Assembly (NCBI GenBank): GCA_029953675.1
Contig: JAMWBK010000006.1
Span: 992,001 to 1,056,000 of the forward strand
DNA: 64,000 nt
Direction: 5' to 3'
Origin: Rhodosorus marinus
Lineage: Eukaryota; Rhodophyta; Stylonematophyceae; Stylonematales; Stylonemataceae
Under the pieces are notes generated by a model. That model saw only the letters and a program-made list of their open reading frames with translations. It did not search any database and was not told the DNA's origin. Position numbers and translations under genes: made by a program. Positions 21,972 to 33,189 of this stretch are shown here, in pieces. Within the stretch, counting starts at the first letter, position 1. Each line of letters opens with the position of its first letter.

Positions 21972-23299
21972 TAAGCTGACGCTGTCTGCTCAGCAAAAGC
22001 TTTCCTCCACACCCCTTCCGTTCGCCTGCAGTTCCATGATGTTCTTAAGCAACACCAAAAATTCTTATAGCAAGTCCGGCAAGCCCCCTCCCCCCCTCTT
22101 AACAAAGCTGAGCTCAACCCTAGCCTGTCTCTAAACACACTTGGTCACTCTCATTCCGTTATACTCGGCCTTCTTCTCCAATGGAAACCAGGCCGCGCGT
22201 AGCTCTGACCCAATGGGCGACATTCACCCTGTGAACCTACTTGGTGGAACTTCCCAATGGATCTATCCAACTCCATGACAACTGTCCTTTGGAGGCCAAG
22301 AGACAGATAATGAAAAGAATCTTTCAAAATTAGGAACACTTTATGAAGTTTTAGAGGATATTCCGCTATATTTAAACTAAAATTTCTTATTGAACCTAAA
22401 AACCCATATTCGTCGAGTTCGTCCCGAAAACTATGCTCTAAGCGGAGACGCTGCGTGAGAACACAGAGAAAATGAAACCCACCTCAAAACCACCTTAAAA
22501 CAAAATCCTTGTATTCTAGAATTTGCTCGTAAACTATCCAAATCTGAGACTAGTACCTCAGGGATTCTTGTTGTAGACCTTCTCCCTCTCTATATTCAAA
22601 AAACTATGCAAATTTTTGGTATATCTTTCTGTCATGATTTAGAAACTTACATCGATCACCAGCAACATCTCGTGCCTGCTAAAACTATTCCGGACCCTGC
22701 TTAAGAAAGCGGTGCAATAATCCTTATAAGTCTATAAGTATCTCGACAATTCTTAGTTTAGAAATTCCGCTGAGCGCGGACTTGAATATTTTGAATAACG
22801 GAGATATCGCCTAGACATGATTTAGATCAAGAGTCCAAAATAGAGTTTTTATGGACTTCTGGTGTGAAAGTCGATCTGTTTCAATGTCTTTCAGTGGCGA
22901 GCTGGTTTCTTGCTCGTGTGTTGACTAGAAGAAACACAGCCCTTCGATTTCTGTTTCCTGTTAAGATGGTCTTCTGAAGGACTATAGCAGCTGGCTGAAG
23001 AAAGTTAAGTTCCCTGGGAGACGAAACTGGGGGAGTTAGTGTTTGTTGTGGGCTGTTGTCATCTTCACGAGGTCTTGGGCGTGTTCCATTTGGGGTGGAA
23101 GGGAAGAGGGTGGCTGGACAGGGTAGAGTTTTCGATTTCTGCTTTTTCTAGGCTGTTGGTTCTTGTCCATTTGGTTGTGGAAAGAGCAAGAGCGATTGTG
23201 TTTGTTCTTATTGTTCTGATTTGCTTGGAGTGAGATTCGGCTGTGGAAGGAGTGTGGATTCGCTTAGTGGAGTACTGGAATCTCTGAACAAGGATTTCG
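21972..23299. other. Intergenic with a degenerate second copy of the 21.7 kb exon
   Basis: On the minus strand 22145-22260 resembles 21675-21800: both read L-EKKA-Y-GM-V after similar upstream bases. The rest (22340-22900) is AT-rich and then G/T-rich towards the next + gene. No intact gene seen. Confidence 0.4.
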
Positions 23300-25077
23300 A
23301 TGGAAAAAGAGAAAGTTATGAAGTTTGGCGCGAGAAAGAAATTGATGCGGGGATGTATTTGGACGATTTCGGATGAACAGATGGTCTATCCGACGAAGTG
23401 GAACTCTGTGGATAAGGATGAGAAGTTGGAAGTTTCTGAAAACGGACTGCAGGTGTCATATACTGGTGATGGAAAGAGCGACAGGGACGCTGCTTCATTG
23501 AGAGCAGATAGTCCAATACCTCAATCTGGAGTTGCTCTATTCTATTGCGAGGTGCGTCTTCAGTCTTGATATCCCTATTCCGTGGAGATCGCCTTGACTG
23601 ACTCTGCCTCCTCATGGCTGGTGAATCGTCAGGTGAAAATCGTGTGCGAAGGAGACTCGAAATTCATTGGTTTTGGACTGAGTCAGAAAACTGTAGAACT
23701 GAACAGACTACCAGGCTGGGAGTCTCACTCACTGGGCTACCACATCGATGACGGATTCAAGTTCCCAGGTAGTGGAACTGGATGCACGTACGGCCCACAA
23801 TGCTCAACAGGGGATGTCATCGGGGTTTGCTGGAACCTCGAACAGAACAATATGTTTTTCACCAAGAACGGCAAATCCATTGGAGTTGCGTTCTCGAACG
23901 TAAGGCTAATTCGGGAGACCATCACCGCCTATGCCAGGAATCTCAAAATCCCCATGGCCATGGGTGTAAAACACAAGATCCGTCGAGCTGAGGCAGTTTG
24001 TCTCTCAAAACTCCAAACTAAAATCTAGGTACGGGGAAGCTACTACCCCAGCGTCGGGCTCCAGTCCCGTCGAGGAGTTGTACTCGGAAACTTTGGCGAT
24101 TCCCCATTCGTGTTTGATATTGAAGGCTATGCCTATGGTGAAAAGCAAGAAACCTTGTCCTCGGTGATGCAAGTCCGTGTACCAGGCAGTTTTGATACGT
24201 TCTCTGAGGTGGGTCCTCCCAGCCAAGCACATGAAGATGGCCTTTCTGATCCGTTTTGCCAGGATTCTTATCCCTCCCGTGGTGCGTTTATGAATCCTTT
24301 CCTTTCCCCTAGATCATCATTACATATCTTCTTCACAATGGATACATTGAAACGGCGAAGGCGTACGCTGCAGACGTGGGCAAGCTGGAGCAGATAAGAG
24401 ACGATCTGGAATTCGCCTCAAAGTGTAAGAAAATTTGCGACCTTGTAAGGCGTGGGGAGATTGATGGGGCAATGCAGGCCCTTCAGGTGGACTTCCCTAG
24501 CATGTTGACAGACCCAAAGGTCAAGATAGTATTCGATCTGAAGTGCCAACAGCTCGTGGAGCTGTCCAGAACAAAGCAAATTGAAGAGCGGCTTGCCTTC
24601 GCGCAGGAGCACCTACACGAGTATCAAGACATGGGAGAAGAGTACTCTAAGGGCCTTACTGATGTGATAGTCCTTGTGGCATACCCTGTACGTACTATCA
24701 CAGACTACCCCGACGAAGCTGGTAGTGGTATCCTAACTTTGGAAACAACGTATCGCTCCGCATTTCTCACGTTTGTCCAGGACCTAGAGCAGAGTCCATA
24801 CTCCGATCTTCTTCAGGAATCAAGGAGAGATAAAGTCGCGGCGGATCTCAACCAAGCTTTGCAGGGTGAGAAGCCGCACGTCCTTGCCTTTTCAAGAATT
24901 ACTCTAAGCCTCCATACTTTTGTTTTGGTTACTTGGACTTCAGTATCAAGAGGGAAACTAGGACGCTCAGCACTGGAGAGGCTCGTGTCACACTGTGAGG
25001 AATCCCTTCGAGACTTGAGAAGATACACCACTGGACACGGGTCAATCCTGTCCTTGCGAGATGTATTGAATGGGTAG
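23300..25077 (+). CDS. SPRY-CTLH/CRA protein, RanBPM/Gid1-like
   Basis: Six exons (23300-23551, 23633-23899, 24029-24208, 24313-24687, 24781-24865, 24944-25077) give 430 residues. A SPRY domain spans about 50-215 with FYCEVKIV, FIGFGLS, GYHIDDGFKF, YGPQCSTGDVIGVCWN, FFTKNGKSIGVAF and YYPSVGLQS. A LisH-like helix follows (ITYLLHNGYIETAKAYA), then CTLH and CRA regions (LVRRGEIDGAMQAL, KCQQLVELSRT, VLVAYP then DLEQSPYSDLL and VAADLNQAL). This order is that of RanBPM and yeast Gid1, scaffolds of the GID/CTLH ubiquitin ligase. Introns 24688-24780 (93 bp) and 24866-24943 (78 bp) keep the frame open, so they were called from the family alignment. Confidence 0.9.
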
Positions 25078-25263
25078 TTGCTGGATGGTCCGGCGATGCA
25101 TAGTTGGCGAGACCAAGAACGTCGTTCCCGCGACGAATTCAGCTAGGGAAGACAGGCAAAAACATTGTATAGATCGGCATGATTAAAAAACGGAAGAGAA
25201 ATCGTATATTACCACAAGGCAACCCGAGAACTACTTGCCCTTTTGAGGGGAGGGAGGGCCTTC

Positions 25264-25845
25264 TTAACCTCCGCTTATAGGAGGAATCAATGCGATTTCA
25301 TCACCATCGCTTAGCTCCCGCACATCCTAAGGAGGGAAGGCGATTGTCAGATATCCACCACAGCGTCGTTTCGGTGAGTGCTTCGTCGTACCTCTACGTA
25401 TTCCAAGTTCAGGGAGAGGACGCAGATGGGGATGATCGATTCAAGCTGAGGGAATCTCTTCAGAATCTGTTTAAGTTGTTTCCAGGCAAAGGAAAAAAAC
25501 AAGGACTCGATTTTAGATCCTTCTGACGGTTGGTGCAGTGGCCGATAGAATGCGACATCCAGGGAACCCAGCTCGTCGCTGCGCTGTGATGCTGAGGGAA
25601 GCGCGCTTACATGTTCGTTCACTAGAGCTTCCTTTGAAAACGCAGGGAAAAAAAGGGTAGCGCACTAGTAAAAAAGTCAAATAGACAAGTCCAACAAGCG
25701 AGAAAAGGGGTTGAGCGCAAAGAGATCATCGATCCGTCCGACTCACCGTCGTCGTAGGACCTGTCAATTCAAAGGACGAGCTCGTGACGCCACCGCAGAG
25801 TTCTTTCGCCTTGGCGAAGAAGAGGACCTTAACAATCATGGTCAT
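25264..25845 (-). CDS. MOCS2A: MoaD/MOCS2A, molybdopterin synthase small subunit
   Basis: Four exons on the minus strand (25845-25747, 25631-25611, 25466-25392, 25326-25264) give 85 residues, the usual size. It starts MTMIVKVLFFAKAKELCGG and ends DGDEIALIPPISGG. The C-terminal Gly-Gly is thiocarboxylated to donate sulfur for molybdopterin synthesis. The ubiquitin-like fold is supported by FPQLE and the LSLNLEYVED strand. Exon 2 is a 21-nt microexon encoding EALVNEH; it fills the helix expected between the first strand pair and FPQLE, with AG and GT borders and correct phase. The 3' end lies 187 bp from that of the convergent SPRY-CTLH gene. Confidence 0.92.
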
Positions 25846-26843
25846 TTCATCTGACCTTTGTACACAAAACTCGATTTCGTCGTTGAAATACAGAAGCGAG
25901 TATCCCACTTCGTTTCCAAAACACTGCTTTACAATGAGGAGGATTTCGATATGGATACTCCTGGAGCAGATTGGGCTGGGGGTGATCATCTAAATTTCAC
26001 GAATGCTACCTTCCTTAAGAGACAGCGAGGAGAGAAAAAAAACATAAAGGGAAGAGCAACTCGTATAGGGACAGAGAGAGCACAACGTCCCACGAGTTCG
26101 ACAGAACGTCGAAAAGCTCAAGAGGAACAGAACCAAGCAGCCGAGCCAGAACTGTCGTCCAGTGTTCGTCCTTCCGTCGACGGGAACTGTTCGTAGTGGC
26201 TCTGGCTTCTTCCTGATTGGTACAGCCGGGGAGATTGTGACCTCCTCGTTCGCTAGCAGACAAGAAATCTTCCCTCTACCTCGATCGCGATCTGTGACCC
26301 AGCGGTTACTTAAAACAATGGACAAACGTCAGCCAGATCGCATGTCTTGTTCTGTCTGACTGCTGTGGAGCGTAGATGTGCACCGACGAAGTTGCTACTG
26401 TGAAATGTTTCCACTGACCAGCTCATTGAACATCATGTTGTTCGCCTACCCTCGACCCTTAAGTACTCGGTCGTCAATTGACAACAGATGGATTGTTAAC
26501 CAATCCTTGAAACAGGAGATATGAAGCAACGAGGTCAGATTTTGACCGAGCCATTCTTGGGTTTTAGTATTAAATAGAAGTTTTTTGTTCGACAAAAGGA
26601 GAAGGAAGAGTGGGGAGGAACATAGCAGGCTGCTACTCCTTCCCCCCGTGGCCTCCGGCTTCACCTCCGTCGTAAATCTATACAATATGTTTTCTTGCGG
26701 CTCGTTTTCTATCCGGAATGCCAAATAAATAGCGCAACGAAAAAGAAAATCGCGAAGAAGGAAAAAATTCACAAAGAAAAAAAACTATCTCTACAAATGT
26801 TATACCGCCGCGGTGATGTACCGAAACTCTGGAAAAAGTGCGC
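25846..26843. other. Intergenic, no gene recognised
   Basis: About 1 kb between two minus genes. Open frames on both strands show no family signal or splice pattern. Confidence 0.5.
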
Positions 26844-27647
26844 TTAGTCCGGAGAAAGTTTGGCCGCAGCGAGCTTCGCGGCAACTACAGATATGAACGC
26901 CTTCATGTACCTGTACTGCACTCCTTTAAACAATCCCATTGGGCCGTGTTTCTGGACGATTGTCGCTACGGTACTGCGCATACCGCTTCCGCCGCTGAAG
27001 GCAATTTTCTTTGACACCAGCTTCAACGGGTGCGCGAAGGATTCACCAGTCATCTTCGCGATGATGCTCATTGTCAGCAGGCTCGCAAAGTTCTTCTCAG
27101 AGTCCGGGAACATGTCCCTCATGATGTTGTACCCAATGAGCTCCACCGTCACCGCTGGAATTTGTGATAGTGCCAGAGGGCGAACACCTCTGAAGAATCC
27201 GTTACGGGCCAAAAAAGTCTGGAAGCTAATATTCTTCACGTAGCAGGCGTGGATAATGTGCAATGGGTAAGTAACCGCAATGGAAAATGCACCAGCGAAG
27301 GCGGACACAATAACCGTATCCACGATGCTGGGCAGTTTCGGAATCCCATATCTCGAATCCATGTTCCGAACCTGCTTCAAAAGCTTATTACTCCACTCAT
27401 ACGTCATCACACGAATAGCCTTCGCTGGAACTTTTCTCAGAAGCTGTACATGGTTCCCGTGAAACAGGCCGGCGACACCGCGCTCCTTAAACACGGTCCA
27501 GAGAGCCGCGGGGACGTTTCCGTCGCCCTTTTTCGCGACACGAACGGCCACATCTAGAGGCTGTGCCAACGACACAGAGACCACCGAGGACGTGGCCGCG
27601 ATCCCGACGGAATCGCGAACCCCATCCCACCACTCAAAATCCCCCAT
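26844..27647 (-). CDS. Mitochondrial carrier family (SLC25-like) protein, divergent
   Basis: A single exon of 267 residues, somewhat short for the family (about 290-310). Three repeats are visible: QPLDVAVRV near 28, YPLHIIHACYV near 127 and HPLKLVSKKIAF near 207. Each is followed by a G-x-F/L-F-x-G pattern (GLFHGNHVQLLRKVP, GFFRGVRPLALSQIP, GLFKGVQYRYMK). Only the first repeat keeps the acidic residue of the P-x-D/E-x-x-K/R signature; the second and third have His and Lys there, so the matrix salt bridges are altered. It may be an outer-membrane or non-canonical carrier (compare Mim/SLC25A46-type divergence). Substrate unknown. Confidence 0.75.
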   Translation of the reverse strand: MGDFEWWDGVRDSVGIAATSSVVSVSLAQPLDVAVRVAKKGDGNVPAALWTVFKERGVAGLFHGNHVQLLRKVPAKAIRVMTYEWSNKLLKQVRNMDSRYGIPKLPSIVDTVIVSAFAGAFSIAVTYPLHIIHACYVKNISFQTFLARNGFFRGVRPLALSQIPAVTVELIGYNIMRDMFPDSEKNFASLLTMSIIAKMTGESFAHPLKLVSKKIAFSGGSGMRSTVATIVQKHGPMGLFKGVQYRYMKAFISVVAAKLAAAKLSPD

Positions 27648-30048
27648 CCCTGTTCACAGAAACAACTGCGCAAAACCACATCCCACTGCCCATCTCCCAT
27701 ATAATATATACAGCATGCTCACGCCTTTTCGCCTCTCACCCAAGCTACCTCCCGCCTCGACCCGCAGCAGCATGCCACCGGCACTAAGACTCATTCTATA
27801 TATAAGTGCCCTCTCTGAAAACACGCCAAAACCCTCAAAAACGGAAAGAAAGGAAAATATGCCCAAAAGCCTTAAAACTCCAACCAAAAAAAGGAAAAAC
27901 ACATCCATTTTATTACAAAAACCCCTTTTTCCGGTAATTTTACTCTCCTTTCCCCTCCACAAAAATAGATACCACCGAAAGGAACGATTTTGCGGTTTTC
28001 TTTCGCACAGCAAATCCTCGTCGTACAAAACAATTCCTAGAAAAATCAAGGCTCCGGTAATATTCGGGTAAAACTCTACTGTAATTCAACGATATGGCAT
28101 CCGACATGGCACTCTAATTTCAGAAACTTTCAGCTCAAGGAACCCAAAAACAATCAATATTGTGGATTCTGTGAGTCAATAAGAGACCAATGAATATGCA
28201 AAATACAGATTCTAACCAATAAAAACTAACAATAAGAATCTTTGAGATACTTTAGGACGCGTGGATGTGTTTCATGAAAAAAAAGTAATATTAACGGTAA
28301 TGATTGGACTATTATTTATTAATTCTTTATTTTATTTTGAGTATTTATATCTTAGAATTACCAATCCCCTTTTAACCCCACTCCCTAAAACCCCCCACCC
28401 CCCCCTCCTCCTTTCACCTTCCCCCGTACCCGGTCTCCCACACCCTGAAAATGAGACCCACCGGCGGGTTAGTAGTTTGTATGATTTTCTTAGATGAATA
28501 ACGAGGAATGCAATTGAAAGGATTTGGTCCATTGCAATGGGTTCGGGAGGGAGGGGGGTTTTTGGGCTTGTTTTTAGCAATTTTTTTTGGACGAGAACAT
28601 GGGCACGGCTCTTTGGCGGCGGTTTTTAGAGACTTGAGGGTATGGGAAAGGGGGGGGGGGGAAGGGGTGGAGGGGAATAGGATCTGGAAAGGAGAGAATC
28701 TCTTGAGTTAATATGAATATATGTATATTTTTCCGCGTAAAGTTTCGGAATCTTTTGGGTCTCAATCAGTCTGTTGTATGAATGGATTCATGATAGATAC
28801 GTCCACTGGATCCTGGTGCTGCCAATGGCATTGAGTGAGAACCCTAGGGGGAAGTGGAATCGAAAAAGCCCTTCAAAAGAGTTCCTGCTGGTCGGATGGG
28901 AGTAGCGTCAAGGAGAATTGGATGATTCTCGCTCTCTCTGTCCCTCTCGCTCTTTCTTTCTTGGCTTGTTCGGCCGGCTGATTGACGAAGAATCTTTTTG
29001 GATCATTCGGTCTGTGTACGGATTCATCGACGGAATTTGTCGATGAGCATCCGAATTTGCTGACAGTGCCATTGGGAAGATTTGAATAGGGCTACGGCGG
29101 ATACGATTCTCAGATGCGTTTATTGCGTGGGCTAAGCTTTTGAGTTCTCCGACACTGGAGCAGAGAATGCGAGGGTGGGAATCCTGATCGGCGTGGTGGA
29201 GGGCTGATCAAAGCTTGAAATGCAGACAGAGTTCTGCGCAACGACGAAGCACACGGAGAGGATCGCAGAGACAGCATCTTTCGACCTCGCCCTACCTACA
29301 CACGAGTAGAGAGCGCAGCTTTTGGAATTCATTGCAATAGGATGAAAGCCTCAGACAGAGGCTTTTGACTACGCAACCCGTCTCGTAGGTGGAACTGTAG
29401 AGTACCCTAGGCATCCACCAGCAAATCGCTGCCCCAAGCACGTTCGTATTCAATAGACTGCACGCAACGGAAAAACTCAGTTCCAGAAAGTGCACGTTGT
29501 GCCGACAGCTGTGGTGCATCAACCAACGCCCGGAACCGTGCCGCTCTGAACTCCAAAGGCACATACCCATGTTTCGCTGGCTCTGGTCATAAAACTTATC
29601 CTACTTGTGCCACTCGGGGGCCAAGAACATTAAAAAGAACTCCTTGCGGAACAGGCTGCTTCTCAGTTCCTCTCGCTCTGGAGCGCTCTCTAGATAGTGC
29701 CCCACGAGAGACATCTTCTAGTACGCCACTATACTACCATATAATTGGATATTAGTGTGCGAATCGATGAGTTAAATATTGGCACGTGTCCTTATTAAGG
29801 AGTTAAGGATATCTACTAACCAATTAAGAGTTTTAGATATGGCAATAGTGGATGGCTCGTGGGGTTGAGTTTTGCGATCTTGAGGGAGGTGGACGATGCT
29901 GGTGGTGATGAGCCGAGTTGATGGTTAGCTCTGCTTGCTGTTCGAAGTACACTGTGCTGAGCGTTTTTCGGATAGTTGAGTGAAAGCTCTGCTGCTTGTG
30001 TTTCGTTTGAGTTTGTTAAGTTTTTGGGTACGAAAAGGTGCCAAAAAC
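27648..30048. other. Intergenic with C-rich, AT-rich and G-rich blocks
   Basis: 27560-27800 and 28370-28450 are C-rich on +; 28290-28350 is AT-rich; 28540-28680 is G-rich on +. A minus-strand coding piece at 29407-29714 is listed separately. The rest shows no gene. Confidence 0.5.
29407..29714 (-). CDS. Candidate small minus-strand gene with a frame change
   Basis: From an ATG at 29714 a frame reads MSLVGHYLESAPEREELRSS and ends APEWHK at a stop (29601-29603). Just downstream another frame reads YVPLEFRAARFRALVDAPQL and ends WGSDLLVDA at 29407. Both pieces look strongly protein-like and are probably parts of one protein of about 95 residues. No intron of normal size joins them, so a very short intron, a frameshift mutation or an assembly error is possible. 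Family not recognised. Confidence 0.35.
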
Positions 30049-31083
30049 ATGCTGAGGTTGGGTGCGATCCGTGGCCTGGGGAATTTCAGGGAGGCTGGAT
30101 TGCGGCTGCGGGGTTCGGAGATCGTGCGATCTTTCCATGCATCTGTGATTGTGGAGGGAAGGAACAAGAAGAAAAATCAAGTGGTGCGATTAAAGAAATG
30201 GAAGCCGCACATATTTAACCGTGAGAATGAGAACGCGAAGCGTCTTGAGCTGCGGGAGAAAATAGCTGGGTTGAACAGAAGCACCCCAAAGGTGAGCATC
30301 CGAGTTCATTTCAGAGGGGAGTTAGTTCCTCGAAACCTTTCTTTTTTTTCTTCAGATTCGATCAACCACTCCTAGACGACGGTGTTGAGGACGGAGTGAG
30401 TTTCTCGTCTGAATCGTTTACTTTCTGCTGCGTCCCACTCAGGTTTCCAAAACACTCACGAGGATTGCGTACAATGACACGTGGTTTTTGAGGAATCCCT
30501 TGATGTTTCTGTTCACTACCGGTAACGCAGGTTATTGGGGCTACTCAGCTTACTACATGTCTACACTTTCAGAATCAGACCTCATATTTTCCCCGGTGTG
30601 GACGTACGCCATGGCCGGGCTTTCGTCGGCGATGTTCTTCGTGTGTTTGTGGGTTAATTATAGAACCGTTTCCAGGTAGGTCTTGCACGTCCATAGGGGT
30701 GGTGTGTACTTTGACTGGGCCAACAACAACTTAGCATGCGATTCGCTTACTGCCGTTGCAGGATTACCATATCTGGAGTGGATGGAGGCAAGATGAAGTT
30801 TGAAACGCTCTACCCGTTTGGGGTTGGTATGCGTGTTCAAAATGTTAGCACAGGGATTCTAAAGAAGCGTGACGATAACGCGTGGATGATTTTCACAACC
30901 GCTTCGCCATACGGCTACTATTTGTTGAGGAGAAAGAAGGGCTACCCCGATGAGCAGCTAATGCAATTATTGAACAAGGGAGGTGCCCATGTCATGGCCC
31001 ATTCTCTACGGAGAGCTTTCCCCGAAGCGAATGGTCTGCTTCGCTCTCGCAAAGTCGACCAGTCGGCGCCGGTCAAGAGCTGA
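30049..31083 (+). CDS. TMEM223-like mitochondrial inner-membrane protein
   Basis: Exons 30049-30291, 30443-30675 and 30762-31083 give 265 residues. The N-terminus is basic and free of acidic residues (MLRLGAIRGLGNFREAGLRL), as in a mitochondrial presequence. After the first splice the pattern fits TMEM223 of animals: YNDTWFLRNPLMFLF, GNAGYWGYSAYYM, a second membrane helix ending in NYRTVSRITI, and FETLYPFGVG. TMEM223 is linked to cytochrome c oxidase assembly. The first intron (30292-30442, 151 bp) could hide a small exon because GTGAGT occurs inside it, but no in-frame version was found. The family call is from memory of the pattern. Confidence 0.6.
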
Positions 31084-31440
31084 GGAGCTGAGGAGCTGAG
31101 GATGCTGTAAACCTGTGCAGAGTCCCATGGAGACATGACTGCCTACACGGAGCCTCGCCTCATAGAGTTTGGTCGTGCGTAGCTAGAGCTTGAGGAGCCG
31201 ACGGCCAGCAGAAGTGAAGGGTGTTCTCAAGAGCCTGGCTGTTAGTGGAAAGTTCTTCTACTATGTGGCCTGCTTGACGATTAAGGGAACCGTTTCAATT
31301 AGCCAAGTTTATTAGATGCAAATATACATAACTTAATTATCTTCTAGAGGTCGTAGACAACCAGAGGTTCTATGCCACTGCCAACTCCCAGCCGATCTGA
31401 GGAAAGCATTGAATCCAGTGCCACTCGTCTGGGCAGGACT
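31084..31440. other. Convergent intergenic gap
   Basis: About 360 bp between the 3' ends of the TMEM223-like and B-box genes. It begins with three copies of a GAGCTGAG-like 8-mer at 31078-31101. No gene. Confidence 0.55.
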
Positions 31441-32310
31441 CTATTCAATCGTATCTTCAGGGTCCTGAAAGAAAACGTCTCCAGAGGGCCAGAACTTCTC
31501 TAAGATGGAGATTTCCTCCCCGCCTTCAGCTTCCCCCTTTGGCGTTCCATCGTCGGTGGTATTCTTTTCTACATTGTTTTCTCGCTGGTCTACTACACTT
31601 TGAGGCCATGACCGTACTTCAGTCCCCTGTTGTCCTTCTCCCGTCCTCCGCTTGGCCTCTTGCGGTGTGGGATTAGTTGCTGCCAAAATCTCTACTTCAA
31701 CTTTCGCTTTCGTCGTCTTGTCTGCAGTCATCGGTATATTAGTTAGTTGGGATTTTGTGGATGTTTCGTCCCCATTTTGTGAGTTTAAACGCTCTAGAGA
31801 CAGTGAGAATTCACCACCCTCAGAATCAGAGATTTTACGATGGAACTTCACGGGTCTCTTCGAGAGTGTGTTGCTCAGTTTCGAGTGGTTGTGGAAGTGC
31901 TCTGAGGCAGAGTTCTTCAGATCGGCATCGCATGATGCACAGATGACACCGCACAGACTATCGCAGAACATCTACACGTGAGGATTCGCATACGCGCAGC
32001 CATACGAAGGGGGTTATTCGCAGAAGCAGATCTTTAAGTCACAAAACCCTCCGGCGAAGCAAACCAAGCGAAGAAAATCGAAGCGTGCACTTACCCAGGC
32101 CGGAGGCTCACCACACCTCTGGCAGACCGCAAGCACGGTAACACTCGGATCAAGAGGACGTCTCATATGCCCTATCAATCCACCCATTCCAAAATGAACC
32201 CGTCCATCGCAAGACTGGCACTGGTTCTCTTTTTCGTTCTCGCAATACGAAACCGCCTCAGCGCTCTCACACCGGTCGCACACCGCGCGTACGTTTACCA
32301 ACCTAGGCAT
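31441..32310 (-). CDS. Double B-box zinc finger protein
   Basis: Exons 32310-32095 and 31971-31441 with a 123-bp phase-0 intron give 248 residues. B-box 1 covers about 11-50 (CDRCESAEAVSYC, CQSCDGRVHF, GHMRR). B-box 2 covers about 63-103 and spans the splice (CQRCGEPPAW then MFCDSLCGVICASCDADL). This pair is the arrangement of plant and algal BBX/CONSTANS-like proteins, transcriptional regulators often tied to light. The C-terminal half is acidic and Ser/Thr-rich with no CCT motif seen, so it belongs to the type without CCT. Nuclear role is inferred. Confidence 0.85.
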
Positions 32311-33189
32311 CGCCCCAACATCTCCCTAGAAACGAAACAAGGGGATGTAAAACGAGGAACTGACAAAACTTTTTCTTTAGGATCACAAAAACGTACAATT
32401 CACCAGAGTGCTCCCTGTTCCTACCGTCGACACTGCCCAAAACCAATCCGCCTTCGCTTCTCCTGTAGGAGCCTCAAACCTTCAAGTCATCAAACCGCCT
32501 CCCTTCCGAAAATTGTACATATTGTTCATAAAACTTCCTAAATATCAAACGAAGTACCAATCAATATATCGTGTACGTATTATGGGTTTTTGAGGATGAG
32601 CGTATATGAATTAGAGAAGAAAAATAGACGTAGGGATAGGAATACTGAATATACGATAGAAAGGTCTAAACAGGGTGAAAAAAGGCACTTTTTGGTGGTG
32701 ATCGAGCGGCGAACGAGAAAGAAAGCTAAGACGACTAGTAGGATACTCACTCGGACGAGGACTGCAAGGAATGAAAGCCGCATGCTATTCGAAATCTTGT
32801 AGAATAGCAACCCCAGAACAGCGCTCTGTCCACCTTTCTTTAGCTGATAACTGGATCACCTCTTTCCCATGCCGAGCGATAATGTGGAAGGACGCGGAAG
32901 TGGGTAAAAAAGTGACGACGAAGAGGACGATCGTCGCCTGGATGAAGACTCGAAGTATTCAATCGTCATTCTATCCGAAATCGTAGAGAATACTAACCCC
33001 AGAACAGCGCTCTGTCCTCCTCCATGAATGGATCACCTGGAACGACTGCACGTACCAATGATCTATGGTCGTCGGTAAAGGAGAGGACGCGAAAGGGGGA
33101 GGAGGAAGAGAAGCTTTTGAAAGGTTGTTAGCGCAGAAATTGAGTTTGGAAAAAGCAGATTTTGTTGCGAGACAAGCAGTAAGAGCAAG
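32311..33189. other. Intergenic with a duplicated segment
   Basis: No gene recognised. It contains the duplicated sequence listed at 32782-33017 and a purine-rich + strand stretch (33080-33160) before the next + gene. Confidence 0.5.
32782..33017. repeat. Direct repeat pair, about 186-bp offset
   Basis: AACCCCAGAACAGCGCTCTG occurs at 32809-32828 and again at 32995-33014. About 25 bp of similar sequence lies before each (CTATTCGAAATC vs CTATCCGAAATC). TGGATCACCT follows both copies. Confidence 0.75.

Noticed and set aside
28261-28497. 78-codon + frame with a hydrophobic start
   Set aside because: It runs from an AT island into a C-rich tract; composition alone explains it.
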